Source: Fidelibacterota bacterium UBA7301 (GTDB taxonomy: Bacteria > Fidelibacterota > Marinisomatia > Marinisomatales > TCS55). Taken from it: a stretch of DNA of 46,660 nucleotides. Shown in pieces: positions 5,661 through 14,909 of this stretch. A program made the position numbers and the translations under genes. How positions within the stretch are numbered: the first letter of the stretch is position 1; each line of letters starts with the position of its first letter. The notes under the pieces are model-generated. The model was not told the origin of the DNA. It was given only the letters and a program-made list of their open reading frames with translations, and made no database searches. Location of the stretch: the NCBI GenBank assembly GCA_002471845.1, contig DKQT01000034.1:1-46660 (forward strand). The letters run 5' to 3'.

Positions 5661-7847
5661 TTAATTCCTACGCTCAATTAATGGACGCCCCTTTAAATTA
5701 TCGTTAAAATAATTAATCATTTTTTTATACAGGTTTTTGCGTGCATTACCGCCGGACATACCGTGGGGGCGGTTGGGATAATAAAAAATATCTAATTGCT
5801 TATCGTGCTTAATGAATTCCTCCACCAGCCAAGTGGTATTCTGAGAATGAACATTATCATCCCCTGTACCATGAATAACCAATAGTTTTCCGGTGAAACG
5901 ATCTACATATGAGAGTACTGAAGTAGAGTCATATCCCGCTTTATTATCCTGGGGCAATCCCATGGATCGCTCCGTGTATATGGTATCGTAAAGCCGAAAA
6001 TCCATTACCGGCGCTACCGAAACTCCTGCATCAAAGAGGTGACCGTTTTTTGTCAGCATCAGGCCGGTAAAATATCCGCCGCCGGACCATCCCCAAGCGC
6101 CGATGCGGTCAGGATCGGCGATACCGCCATCCACTAAATGTTGAACGCCAGTGGCTGTATCCTTCGCCAGGTATTGCGCCATATCACCATAACTCAAATT
6201 TTTAAACGCTTCTCCTCGGCCGCTCATACCCCGGGCATCCATGGAAAAAACGATAAAACCTTGTTGAACCAGATATTGGTTCCATGAACTGCTCCAGCGG
6301 TTATTTACAATCTGTGTGCCGGGCATACCGTATCCATGGACGATAACCGGGTAGCGCCGGCCTTTTTTATAGTCCGGAGGATAAGTGATAATTCCGTCCA
6401 ATGTGATGGTGCCGTCCGCCGTTTTAAAGTGGATAATCTCGGGATAGGACCAATCATAAACTTCAAATTGGGATTTGTCCGTTTCATCAAGGACTTCCAG
6501 CACTTTCCCATCCATGCTTTTCAGGATGTGTTTGGTAGGTGTAATTGTACTGGAATAGGAATCAATAAATGCATTTCCTGCGGGTAAAACTTTCACGGAA
6601 TGTGAGCCTTTTTCTTTCGTCAGCAGTTTTAAGCCGCTGCCGTCAAAGTTTATAGAATATAGCCGCGTGTCGAAAACCGATTCCTTATTGGAGGTAAAAT
6701 AAACCGTTTCATCTTCCTCATCCACATGGATAATTTTTTTAACTTCCCATTCGCCATCTGTAATTTGTTTTACCTGTTCACCTGTGGGTGTGTGTATAAA
6801 TAAGTGGTGCCAGCCGGTCCGTTCCGAAACCCATAGGACATTGCCACTTTTCAGGAAATGATAATCGCGATGTAGTTCGACCCACCCATTAGGATCGGAT
6901 TCGGTTAATCCCGAAGCTGTATCCCCGGATTTAGTAAAGGCTGTTAACATAGTCCATTGATTCTGTAATCGGTTCATTCTCATAATGGTCAGTTTTTTTT
7001 CACCCCGCCATTTCACCCATGGAAAGTAGGTATCCTTTGTTCTGCCAATATTCATTTTTTTACGGCGGCCGTTTTTTGTGTTAACAACATATATTTTCAT
7101 TGTCGGATTGGTCTCCCCTGCTTTTGGATACCTGATTTCCTGCGTCACTGGGTATAGGGGTAATTCATCAAACATAGTGAATACAGGGACTTGGGATTGG
7201 TCTTCTTCCCAGTAGGCAATATACCGGCTGTCAGGGGACCAGCGATAGGCATCATAAGATCCGAATTCTTCTTCATACACCCAACCGAAATGTCCATTCA
7301 GGATAACATTGGAACCGTTGTGGGTAAGCTGTTTTTCTTTCCCTTTGTTTAAATCGTAGTTATAGAGATTATTATCCTCACGAACAAAGGCTACCTTGTT
7401 CCCGTCCGGAGAAAATTTTACGTTGCGTAGCTGGGTGTTAATCTTACCGACCGGCTGAATGTTTTTTGAATCAATATTGAGTACATGATATGTACCGAAA
7501 TAGGAATGACGCCAGATTTTTTTTTGCTCTGAAAGCAATAATAGTTTTGTCCCCGTCCGATCAAAACTAAAACGGCTCACATTTAATTTTTTTCCATCTA
7601 TATAAAATACAGAGCTGTCAACAAATTCGGTTGTATCTCGTTCTGGAAAAGTCACCCGCACGATATCCCCTTTATAATCATCCTTCCCCCAGGCTAAATA
7701 GGCATTTTCATCAGGAAACCAAACCATCATTCCCAGCCGGGCAAATTTAAAGGGTGATTTTCCCTGCACATTATCAAAGGATAATCTTTTCCCCTCACCG
7801 AAAAGAAAAGAATAAATGAAAATTATGGCAATCAGTTTCCGGTTCAT
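5661..7847 (-). CDS. Dipeptidyl peptidase IV-type S9 peptidase, secreted
   Basis: 728 residues, a normal DPP-IV length. Signal peptide 1-18, then an N-terminal beta-propeller (about 30-470) and a C-terminal alpha/beta-hydrolase domain. The propeller carries the double-Glu signature GWVYEEEFG that binds the substrate amino terminus in DPP-IV. The catalytic triad is visible: Ser588 in GWSGGGYF, Asp663 in GTGDDNVH and His695 in PHGMS. It should release N-terminal dipeptides (X-Pro or X-Ala) in the periplasm for peptide use. Its ATG overlaps the stop of the upstream DNA glycosylase gene (ATGA), so the two share a transcript despite unrelated roles. Confidence 0.95.
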   Translation of the reverse strand: MNRKLIAIIFIYSFLFGEGKRLSFDNVQGKSPFKFARLGMMVWFPDENAYLAWGKDDYKGDIVRVTFPERDTTEFVDSSVFYIDGKKLNVSRFSFDRTGTKLLLLSEQKKIWRHSYFGTYHVLNIDSKNIQPVGKINTQLRNVKFSPDGNKVAFVREDNNLYNYDLNKGKEKQLTHNGSNVILNGHFGWVYEEEFGSYDAYRWSPDSRYIAYWEEDQSQVPVFTMFDELPLYPVTQEIRYPKAGETNPTMKIYVVNTKNGRRKKMNIGRTKDTYFPWVKWRGEKKLTIMRMNRLQNQWTMLTAFTKSGDTASGLTESDPNGWVELHRDYHFLKSGNVLWVSERTGWHHLFIHTPTGEQVKQITDGEWEVKKIIHVDEEDETVYFTSNKESVFDTRLYSINFDGSGLKLLTKEKGSHSVKVLPAGNAFIDSYSSTITPTKHILKSMDGKVLEVLDETDKSQFEVYDWSYPEIIHFKTADGTITLDGIITYPPDYKKGRRYPVIVHGYGMPGTQIVNNRWSSSWNQYLVQQGFIVFSMDARGMSGRGEAFKNLSYGDMAQYLAKDTATGVQHLVDGGIADPDRIGAWGWSGGGYFTGLMLTKNGHLFDAGVSVAPVMDFRLYDTIYTERSMGLPQDNKAGYDSTSVLSYVDRFTGKLLVIHGTGDDNVHSQNTTWLVEEFIKHDKQLDIFYYPNRPHGMSGGNARKNLYKKMINYFNDNLKGRPLIERRN

Positions 7848-8515
7848 TGACTTAGTGACCTCTTTATTTTTCTTAACAGCGCTGTCATCATTTCAAAATT
7901 CAGCCGCCCCGTGTTCACATTTCTCGGACTGGGATGATAACATCCCCATAAAACCATCCCATTGGGCAATACATATTTTCGATCGTGGCCGAAAGGATAA
8001 TCTTTCATTTTCAGGTCCCAGTCACGGCGAAAGTACCTCAAGCAGCCGTCAAACCCGATTTTACCCAAAGCTAGTATTACCCTTACATTATTCAGCAATT
8101 CCATTTCAGCATCAAAGAAACTTGCGCAATTGCGTAATTCCTCACTTGTGGGTTTATCTTTTGGCGGCACGCATTTCAAAATGGGTGTCATAAATGCATT
8201 ATTTAATTGCAAGCCGTCATCCAGGGAGTCGGAGTTAGGTTGGTTTGCTACACCTTCTGCGTGGAGGCAATTTACCAAAAAATCAGCTGATTTATCGCCG
8301 GTAAATACACGGGCGGTGCGGTTGCCACCATGGGCCGCAGGGGCCAGGCCCACTAACAATAATTCTCCATTCGGATTACCGTAACCGGGAATCGGCCTAC
8401 CCCAATAAGTCCAATCCATAAATTGCTTTCGTTTTTCATGTGCGACTTTGGTGCGGAATTCTACAATTCTCGGGCATGTGAAACAATTGACCACTTTACG
8501 ATACAACGGCGACAT
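7844..8515 (-). CDS. Family-5 uracil-DNA glycosylase (UDGb type)
   Basis: 223 residues from the ATG at 8515; the frame is open to a TTG at 8569 but the extra 18 residues do not fit the family. The signature GLAPAAHGGNRTARVFTGD (motif 1) and CYHPSPRNVNTGRL (motif 2) identify family 5. Four Cys (NCFTCPR near the N-terminus, LKCVPP, RNCASFF) are placed to hold the 4Fe-4S cluster of family 4/5 enzymes. It removes uracil, and in some members hypoxanthine, from DNA. No ribosome binding site is clear at either start. A family-4 UDG is encoded separately at 30.2 kb. Confidence 0.92.
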   Translation of the reverse strand: MSPLYRKVVNCFTCPRIVEFRTKVAHEKRKQFMDWTYWGRPIPGYGNPNGELLLVGLAPAAHGGNRTARVFTGDKSADFLVNCLHAEGVANQPNSDSLDDGLQLNNAFMTPILKCVPPKDKPTSEELRNCASFFDAEMELLNNVRVILALGKIGFDGCLRYFRRDWDLKMKDYPFGHDRKYVLPNGMVLWGCYHPSPRNVNTGRLNFEMMTALLRKIKRSLSQ

Positions 8516-8775
8516 TGGACCGGATTTAATTAAGGGGTGCTTCTCAGGAGTGGGATGCAGGTCAGGCAATGAATATCATCAAATTAGGTTGGAAAAATTA
8601 GTACAGATGCCCCCAAGGTCAAACGGGAGATGAGCATTAAATATTGGATTCAATTTTAAAAATTAACAATAATAATTTCCACGGCTTTGTTCATTGCCTT
8701 TGGGATAGACTAAAACATAAATTCGCACCCCTTCTTTGGAAGTTCTAACCACTTTTTACTTAAGGACAAATTTTT

Positions 8776-10611
8776 ATGGCAATGATGACAACACTCCGCA
8801 ACCGGATGCACGTGGTATTATGGTCGCTTCTGGCTTTATTTGTGTTGAGTATGACTGTCGGAGGATTGGTTGGCGGCGCCAACATTATTGATCAGCTTTT
8901 GGGGCGCGTCAGCCCTGCGGAAGCGATTGGATCTGTTAATGGTGATCTAATCACTCCGGACCAATTTAACCAGGCCGTAAATGTACGCTTGGAGACCCTG
9001 CGTAATTCCAGGACAGAAATTTCAGACCAGCATATTGACGAAATCCGCCAAGAAGTTTGGAATGCGTTTATCGAAGAAAGGTTAACAAAACAGGCAATCG
9101 ATGACCTGGATATAACTGTTATGGATGATGAAATACTTTATCACCTGGAAAATAATCCGCCTATTGATGTTCAACGCCTTTTCTTCGTGAATAATGAATT
9201 CAATGAAGAAAATTACAAAAAGGCACTCAACACCCCGGGGATGCTGGACTGGGGGCCCATCGAGGCTTGGATGCGGGATTTTTACCTTCCCCGGTTCAAA
9301 CTCCAACAACACATTAATATGTCCGCCCTCGTTTCCCGGGAAGAAGTCCGGGAAGAATTCTTAAAACGTAGTACCGATTATACCATTTCTGTCCTTCATA
9401 TTCCTACTACTGCTGTTGAAGATCAAGTTGCCGACCCAACGGAAGCAGAGCTCCAAGCTAATTACAAATCCCGCTTGAAAGATTTTGAGCGAGATGAAAA
9501 ACGCCATTTATCCTATGTGAACTGGACCAAAACAGCGTCTAAATCAGATACCTTGCGGATCAAGGAAGAAGCTTTGGATATTATTATGGAATACAGCGGT
9601 GGAAAGGAATTTTCCGTTTTAGCGAATATCCACTCCCAGGACCCCGGTAATAAGGTTAACCCGGACTCTGGCCGAGGGGGAGATTTAGGTTGGTTTGGTA
9701 AAGGACAAATGGTGGGCCCCTTTGAAGAAGCGGTATTTAAGGCTAAATCAGGTTCGGTTGTAGGACCTGTCCTCACCCCGTTTGGTTACCATATCATAAA
9801 GGTGGACAGTATCCGGAACAAAGGTCAGGATAACCAACAAGTCAAGGCGCGCCATATCCTTTTGAAAATTGAATTAGGGCAAAATACGAGGACCGAATTA
9901 CGGCGCAAAGCAACCCTTTTCAGTTATGATGCTCAGGACTATGGTTTTGAAGGGACCCAGGATAGCCACAGTGTTCAAGCACTGCCCATAAAATCACTGG
10001 GAGAAAAGGATATATTTGTGGGCAGCTTGGGGGCCTTCCGTTCTGCAGTTCGCTGGGCTTACAATGCTGAACCGGGCACCATTTCCGATCCCATGGAAAG
10101 CGATAACCATTTTGCTGTTTTCACCCTGGATTCCATCACTGAAGCAGGTATTGCATCCTTTGATGAAGTACGCACCCAGGTCTTTACTTCCATCGCCGTT
10201 GATATGGAAATTGAAGCAGCTAAAAAACTTGCCTTAGAACTGAAAGAAAAGGTTAAAGCCGGTTCATCATTTGAATCTTTAAAATTGGAAAATGATCAAC
10301 TGGAATTTGTCCCGTCCGACACCAAAAAATTAAGCAGCGCATTTAACACTTTGGGGAGATCAAATCATGTTGTGGGTGCCCTCCTGAATGCCGATGAGGG
10401 CAGTCTAATCGGTCCCGTAAAAACCGTTCGGGGTTATGGTTTGATCCAAGTGAAAAATATCAGCGCTTTTGACTCTACAGCCTGGGATATCCAGAAGAAT
10501 CTCGTACGGCTTGATTTGACACGCCAAAAGCAAAACCGTGTTTATCGCAGCTGGATGGCGAACCTCAGGGATAAAGCTGAAATTGTGGATAACCGGAAAT
10601 ATTATTTCTAG
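8776..10611 (+). CDS. ppiD: PpiD/SurA-like periplasmic peptidyl-prolyl isomerase and chaperone
   Basis: 611 residues with AAGGA before the ATG. One N-terminal TM anchor (about 13-35), a SurA/PpiD N-terminal chaperone region beginning AIGSVNGDLITPDQF (about 50-200), then two parvulin-like domains. The first (about 235-345) ends GPFEEAVFKAKSGSVVGPVLTPFGYHIIKV; the second begins KARHILLKI at about 357, and a third weak repeat near 540 has SLIGPVKTVRGYGLIQVKN. It should assist folding of outer-membrane and periplasmic proteins. It is transcribed alone on the plus strand, divergent from the UDGb-peptidase pair, with a strong terminator downstream. Confidence 0.9.
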   Translation: MAMMTTLRNRMHVVLWSLLALFVLSMTVGGLVGGANIIDQLLGRVSPAEAIGSVNGDLITPDQFNQAVNVRLETLRNSRTEISDQHIDEIRQEVWNAFIEERLTKQAIDDLDITVMDDEILYHLENNPPIDVQRLFFVNNEFNEENYKKALNTPGMLDWGPIEAWMRDFYLPRFKLQQHINMSALVSREEVREEFLKRSTDYTISVLHIPTTAVEDQVADPTEAELQANYKSRLKDFERDEKRHLSYVNWTKTASKSDTLRIKEEALDIIMEYSGGKEFSVLANIHSQDPGNKVNPDSGRGGDLGWFGKGQMVGPFEEAVFKAKSGSVVGPVLTPFGYHIIKVDSIRNKGQDNQQVKARHILLKIELGQNTRTELRRKATLFSYDAQDYGFEGTQDSHSVQALPIKSLGEKDIFVGSLGAFRSAVRWAYNAEPGTISDPMESDNHFAVFTLDSITEAGIASFDEVRTQVFTSIAVDMEIEAAKKLALELKEKVKAGSSFESLKLENDQLEFVPSDTKKLSSAFNTLGRSNHVVGALLNADEGSLIGPVKTVRGYGLIQVKNISAFDSTAWDIQKNLVRLDLTRQKQNRVYRSWMANLRDKAEIVDNRKYYF

Positions 10612-10733
10612 AAAAAAAATTGAAATGAAGCGCAGCAGCTAATCATTTCAGGTATTTTGAAAAGCAACGATTCACAAGTTCATCCTTGTACACCAATGAA
10701 AGATATTGTCATTCCTTACTAAAATATAAAATT

Positions 10734-10768
10734 AAAAAGGGCCCCGGAAACCACCCGGAGCCCTTTTT
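10734..10768 (+). terminator. Terminator after ppiD
   Basis: AAAAAGGGCTCCGGG-type hairpin: AAAAAGGGCcCCGG pairs with CCGGaGCCCTTTTT around a short loop, with A and T tracts on the two sides. It may serve both converging genes. Confidence 0.85.
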
Positions 10769-10942
10769 AATATGCCATTAAATTTTACATGACAGAGGTG
10801 TAGCTGTAGCGCTTGATAACCCGGGAACACAGTATCTTGGAGATTTGGAGGGTTTATTCCTAGATCAAAAGACCAATGAATCAGTCTTTGGCTACTTTTT
10901 TTAACTGACCAATATTAAGATATGGTGCTGTATAAATAGCTT

Positions 10943-10971
10943 TTAAAAATGCTTAAAAATATCTTAAAAAT
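10943..10971. repeat. Three TTAAAAAT direct repeats spaced 10-11 bp
   Basis: TTAAAAAT occurs at 10943, 10953 and 10964, that is, on one face of the helix, 18 bp past the stop codon of the regulator gene. SARP-family regulators bind heptamer direct repeats with about 11-bp spacing. Here there is no obvious downstream promoter, so this may be only AT-rich sequence. Confidence 0.35.
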
Positions 10972-10988
10972 TGACAAATAATCAGTCT

Positions 10989-13526
10989 TTACATGTATTT
11001 GGACTGCATTTGCTTAAAATTCGTATCAAGCCGATCATCAAGGATTTGTTCATAGTTTTTCGTATAAATATCATAAACTGATTTAGCCTTCACCATATGG
11101 TGGTTTTTAATTAAACCCTCCATAGCCCATTGGATACCATCTTCATCCAGTGAATCCCATGATAATACCTGTTTCCCCAAATCAGCTAATTCCTGCCATC
11201 GGTTTAATCCCCGGTAAGAATTGATCAATGAACTAGCGATCCGTTTTGCATTGGCATGGCTATCCTGGCGAATTTCCTCCATCCAATTCTCCTGCACATC
11301 ATGACATAGTTTTCCTCGGCCATACAGCCGGAGGGCCGTTTCCCTGGCAAGAATATCCGTCTGGGACTTAGCTTTTACAACGGACGAAAAATAATGGATA
11401 TCTGAAAAATGATCCGCCCCAAGTTTTATATAAATATTATGGTCAAAATTATTAATGATATCTGAAAAAGCAGTACCCAATACTTTCCTGATCTGGGACA
11501 TGGCGACATAGCGGCTGTTGGCGGCGCTTTTATAGTTGGAATTCGGCCAAAACTCCATTGAAATGTCATTGGGAGTTACACCATAGTCACCCTTCACGAT
11601 TAAATAAATAAATAAAAGTCGTGCTTTTTTAGATACCCATTCTGTGGGCATGATTTCAGTCCCCTGTTTAAACAATTTAAAATTACCAAAACATTGCACA
11701 GCAAAATCATGATTTGAATAAGGGTTTTCATCATCGGAAAAACTGGGTATTTGAATAAAGGGCAATAGAGCATCTTGTTCTGCGCCATTCTTTTTCCAAC
11801 GAAAACCAATAATCCCCAGGGAAACCACTAGAGCCAAGATCCCAATCCCATACCCACCCCATTTGGTCAACCATGAAACGGGGGGCGGTTCCATGGGAGG
11901 ATAATTGAGGGTGTGGATTCGAATAAGGGATGACCGCGAACTGGAACTTCCCTTTTGGGTGGCCACAGTGAGTTTCCCGTTCCGTGGCCCGATAAATGGC
12001 GGTGTATTTCCACCAAGACTTATATTGACATTCGCCGTATTGGGAATAGCCGACTGATATTCAATGGCATAGGTATCGGGATCAATCGAATATACTAGTA
12101 TCAATGTGTGCTTACTTGGCTTTACAGCCAGAAGGAAACGGTCAATTTCTTTGGAGTAACCCAAATAAGCCGTATGGTAATTTTCAATGCCATCAAAACT
12201 GAATTCTTTTTTTAATTCCAATGTTTTTCGATTGAATTTCCAAAATCCTTTTAAAATGCGCCATCCCCGCTCTTGCATGCCACTGTCATTTCCTACACCG
12301 CCGAATATATATAAGCAATTTGGATCCGGACCGTTGGATACTGTGGTACCATATCGGGGGTGAAATGTGTCCCCCCAAATTGCTAATGTATCCCAAGTAG
12401 AATGGATAAAATCAAATTTTCGAAAATGGTTTTTTGTCCGATACCTACCATACCCGCCGATAGAAAATAATTCATGTTTCACTTCATCATAATAGGTACC
12501 TGGTGAATAGTAATGGTCTGCCTCGCCGGTTATTGGGAAAACAACTTCTTTATTATTGGTTAAATCAAATGAATAATATTGTGTGCCGACATGGTCAAAA
12601 CCATAAATCTTTTTCTGTTGGGTGTTCATAAAATGATAATAACGGTCTTTTTTCTGCATTTTAACATGATTATAATTACTAATAAAGCCGTGGGATTCAA
12701 GATCGTACATTTTCATTTTATCGGACACAAGTATTAAGTAACATGAATTTGCAGATTTGACAATTTGCTCCTCATTGTCCAATAAAATTGAATCGGCCAT
12801 CTGCCATATGGTGTGTGATTCATATTCCCATTGTGTATTTTTGGTTTTGGCACGTCGACCGCCGATATGGTCATAGGCATAATCACCGGAATATTCATTG
12901 AGCCGCCAATGATGGAGCAGTCTAGTCTTATCCGCAAACTTAATATTTTTTATAGACATGCTGGGCACATCCGTCATGAAGGGTGTAAAGCCAAATTGAA
13001 TATGAATATTCTGTTCATTAAGCATCGGAAACTTCATCACCCGTACATTAGTGTCATTCAGCACCATTCTTACTTCATCCAGAAGAAAATTATATGTAAT
13101 GGATATATGGTGCCAGTTCAGGGAATTCAGTTCTGTTTTTAGAATGGGTATGGAAATCATTTTGTCCAATCCCCAAAAACTGAATTCAAAATAAGTCGTA
13201 TCAGGATCCTTAAAATCCACATTGGATAGGACACTGGTCGTCAGTGAATCCGCTTTCATTTTAAAAAAGAATCCAAATGGCATTGGGTTTCGCATTGAAA
13301 AATCAAATGACAAGGTAAATTCATCCGAGATGGTAATGGGATCATTATTTGATATATCTAAAGAAGAAAATTCACCATTTTCAATAAAATCGTGCTTATT
13401 ATAAAAACGGAGCCCTGCACTGTAGTCCTGCCCGAGGAGGAAGGAGAAAAATATGTAAAGAGCCGCTAGGCTGATTAACCTTAAATCAGTCTTAAAACGC
13501 TGCAATAGGGAACTTAAAATATTCAT
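10989..13526 (-). CDS. Membrane-spanning sensor-regulator: LamG-like, Kelch propeller, TM, SARP-like winged helix with BTAD-like domain
   Basis: 845 residues. N-terminal hydrophobic signal (about 16-33). A concanavalin/LamG-like domain (about 35-215) includes EFTLSFDFSMRNP and the strand LNWHHISITYN. A Kelch-like propeller (about 270-545) includes LFSIGGYGRYRTKNHFRKFD, TFHPRYGTT and LYIFGGVGNDSG. A single TM helix spans 557-575. In the cytoplasm (about 613-709) lies an OmpR-type winged helix of the SARP kind (CFGNFKLFKQGTEI, WVSKKARLLFIYLI, then SNSRYVAMSQIRKVLG-like recognition region), followed by a BTAD-like helical domain (711-845). The plan implies direct control of DNA by a surface or periplasmic ligand, perhaps a glycan. 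The target genes are unknown. It is a single gene with inverted repeats upstream. Confidence 0.8.
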   Translation of the reverse strand: MNILSSLLQRFKTDLRLISLAALYIFFSFLLGQDYSAGLRFYNKHDFIENGEFSSLDISNNDPITISDEFTLSFDFSMRNPMPFGFFFKMKADSLTTSVLSNVDFKDPDTTYFEFSFWGLDKMISIPILKTELNSLNWHHISITYNFLLDEVRMVLNDTNVRVMKFPMLNEQNIHIQFGFTPFMTDVPSMSIKNIKFADKTRLLHHWRLNEYSGDYAYDHIGGRRAKTKNTQWEYESHTIWQMADSILLDNEEQIVKSANSCYLILVSDKMKMYDLESHGFISNYNHVKMQKKDRYYHFMNTQQKKIYGFDHVGTQYYSFDLTNNKEVVFPITGEADHYYSPGTYYDEVKHELFSIGGYGRYRTKNHFRKFDFIHSTWDTLAIWGDTFHPRYGTTVSNGPDPNCLYIFGGVGNDSGMQERGWRILKGFWKFNRKTLELKKEFSFDGIENYHTAYLGYSKEIDRFLLAVKPSKHTLILVYSIDPDTYAIEYQSAIPNTANVNISLGGNTPPFIGPRNGKLTVATQKGSSSSRSSLIRIHTLNYPPMEPPPVSWLTKWGGYGIGILALVVSLGIIGFRWKKNGAEQDALLPFIQIPSFSDDENPYSNHDFAVQCFGNFKLFKQGTEIMPTEWVSKKARLLFIYLIVKGDYGVTPNDISMEFWPNSNYKSAANSRYVAMSQIRKVLGTAFSDIINNFDHNIYIKLGADHFSDIHYFSSVVKAKSQTDILARETALRLYGRGKLCHDVQENWMEEIRQDSHANAKRIASSLINSYRGLNRWQELADLGKQVLSWDSLDEDGIQWAMEGLIKNHHMVKAKSVYDIYTKNYEQILDDRLDTNFKQMQSKYM

Positions 13527-13560
13527 AAAAAATGAAAATTATTAAAAAATTGGGTGAAAT

Positions 13561-13644
13561 GTTGCGCGGAAGTTAATCATTTCATAATCGATATATCGCA
13601 ACAATTCGTTAACCTCTATATGGCGAGTAAGTGCTCATTGTTGC
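13561..13644. promoter_or_regulatory. Inverted repeats upstream of the Kelch-SARP regulator
   Basis: GCAACAAT at 13598-13605 is mirrored by ATTGTTGC at 13637-13644; a GTTGCG half-site lies at 13561-13566 and the palindrome CGATATATCG at 13589-13598. They lie 35-118 bp before the start of the regulator gene, where an operator for autoregulation would be expected. Binding is not shown. Confidence 0.35.
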
Positions 13645-13726
13645 AATCCATATTAGCTCATACAGTTAAATTGTGAAGCGATCATCCTTAACCACATAAA
13701 ACCAAAAACATAAAGCCAAAGATGAA

Positions 13727-13742
13727 CGAGCATGAATGCTCG
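13727..13742 (-). terminator. Possible terminator of the bat-SPOR operon
   Basis: CGAGCAT/ATGCTCG 7-bp stem with a 2-nt loop, 8 bp past the SPOR gene stop. The following T content on the minus strand is modest, so termination is uncertain. Confidence 0.35.
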
Positions 13743-13749
13743 CCCTATA

Positions 13750-14175
13750 TTATTTTATTTTCGGTTCAATTCGCGTACGGATAATCCAGGCAGAAGGATA
13801 TCCTTTTTTCACCATAGACTGACGAAGAGATTCTGCTTGGCGCCGATCAATAAAATTACCGATCCGCACCTTATAATTGGGCGCTTCGAAAACAATATAA
13901 ATATCATCTCCGTATTCAGCAAAAAGATCAGCTCTGAGACGGTCTGCATTCTCACGCGTTCGGGTAGCCAAAACCTGGACGCGAAATCCTTCCACGATGA
14001 CCTGTACAGAATCAGGATTAGATTTCTCCTCCACCATTTGTGTATCCACACTTAATGGTGAAATAATCCTGGGCCAGCGCGGTTCAGGGTCTTTCAGTTT
14101 GTCAGGATCAAAATCAATTTTTTTCTCCTGGGCCGACACCAGGGTAAATATTAAAAATAAGGCGGTAATTTTCAA
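13750..14175 (-). CDS. SPOR-domain protein
   Basis: 141 residues. Signal peptide 1-15 (ALFLIFTLVSAQ), a linker, and a C-terminal SPOR domain (about 62-138) with FRVQVLATRTRENADRLRADL and YKVRIGNFIDRRQAESLRQSM. SPOR domains bind denuded glycan strands of septal peptidoglycan. It overlaps the batE stop by 4 nt and is the last gene of the Bat operon, placing it in the same periplasmic set, though it has no known direct Bat role. Confidence 0.9.
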   Translation of the reverse strand: MKITALFLIFTLVSAQEKKIDFDPDKLKDPEPRWPRIISPLSVDTQMVEEKSNPDSVQVIVEGFRVQVLATRTRENADRLRADLFAEYGDDIYIVFEAPNYKVRIGNFIDRRQAESLRQSMVKKGYPSAWIIRTRIEPKIK

Positions 14176-14909
14176 AGGGTCCGAACCTCTTCAGCAGGAA
14201 TCCAGCCCTTTTTCCCATCCAAAAGGATCACCTCAAACCAGCCTGGCTGAGTCGTTGTAATATCAACTTTTGTACCCTCATGAATGCGAAATACCACATT
14301 TTCACCCCGGGATATTGGGGCTGACCGGACATCCACGGCGGAAGCAATAACGATCCCCTCCTGTTTATCAGACACATCCCAGTATTTATCTAGCATGATC
14401 CACCCGGTTGCGAGGACCGCAAATAGCAAAAATCCATTTAAGATCCTGCCAGGCCTTTCCGGGATGGCTCCGTTAATTCGCAGGAGATACAATCCACCTA
14501 AGCCGATGAAAATAATTCCCCCGAGGGTAAGCATATCCAGAATAGTAAACTTTTCAATGATGGAACGGTAAAAAGCCACCAGAAAGAAATCATCCGGCGG
14601 CAAAATACGGTCTCTAACCTGGGTGCGGACATGATTCAAATTATGATTAAGGTCCCCATTCCGCGGCGAAAGGGCATAACCCTTTTCATAAGCCCATATG
14701 GCGTGGCCCACTTCTCCCATTCTAAAATAGGCATTTCCCAAATTGAGATAGAGGTCCTCGTGCTCCACTTGCTGGGAAAGTCTTTCATAATGATTGGCCG
14801 CCGGGCGGTATTGCTCCGTCTCATAATACCGATTTGCCAAGTTGAATAAAGAATCGGGGGACTGTCCAACGATTAAGGAAAAGAAAAGAAAGGATATAGC
14901 TTTTCTCAT
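14172..14909 (-). CDS. batE: BatE: TPR and SH3-like membrane protein
   Basis: 245 residues. Signal peptide, two or three TPR units (about 18-90, NLANRYYETEQYRPAANHYERL and NLGNAYFRMGEVGHAIWAYEKG), two TM helices (about 125-145 and 158-172), and a C-terminal bacterial SH3 domain (about 187-243, ASAVDVRSAPISRGENVVFRIHEG). This architecture and its place after batD identify BatE. Bat proteins have been tied to aerotolerance and stress resistance; the mechanism is not established. Overlaps batD by 4 nt. Confidence 0.9.
   Translation of the reverse strand: MRKAISFLFFSLIVGQSPDSLFNLANRYYETEQYRPAANHYERLSQQVEHEDLYLNLGNAYFRMGEVGHAIWAYEKGYALSPRNGDLNHNLNHVRTQVRDRILPPDDFFLVAFYRSIIEKFTILDMLTLGGIIFIGLGGLYLLRINGAIPERPGRILNGFLLFAVLATGWIMLDKYWDVSDKQEGIVIASAVDVRSAPISRGENVVFRIHEGTKVDITTTQPGWFEVILLDGKKGWIPAEEVRTL

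Larger units (their letters stand above)
10612..10988. other. Intergenic region between converging ppiD and the Kelch-SARP regulator
   Basis: 377 bases without a plausible gene. It contains the ppiD terminator, an AT-rich stretch with three TTAAAAAT units one helical turn apart, and an 11-bp direct repeat AATCAGTCTTT (10879-10889 and 10980-10990), the second copy overlapping the end of the regulator gene. Confidence 0.6.
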
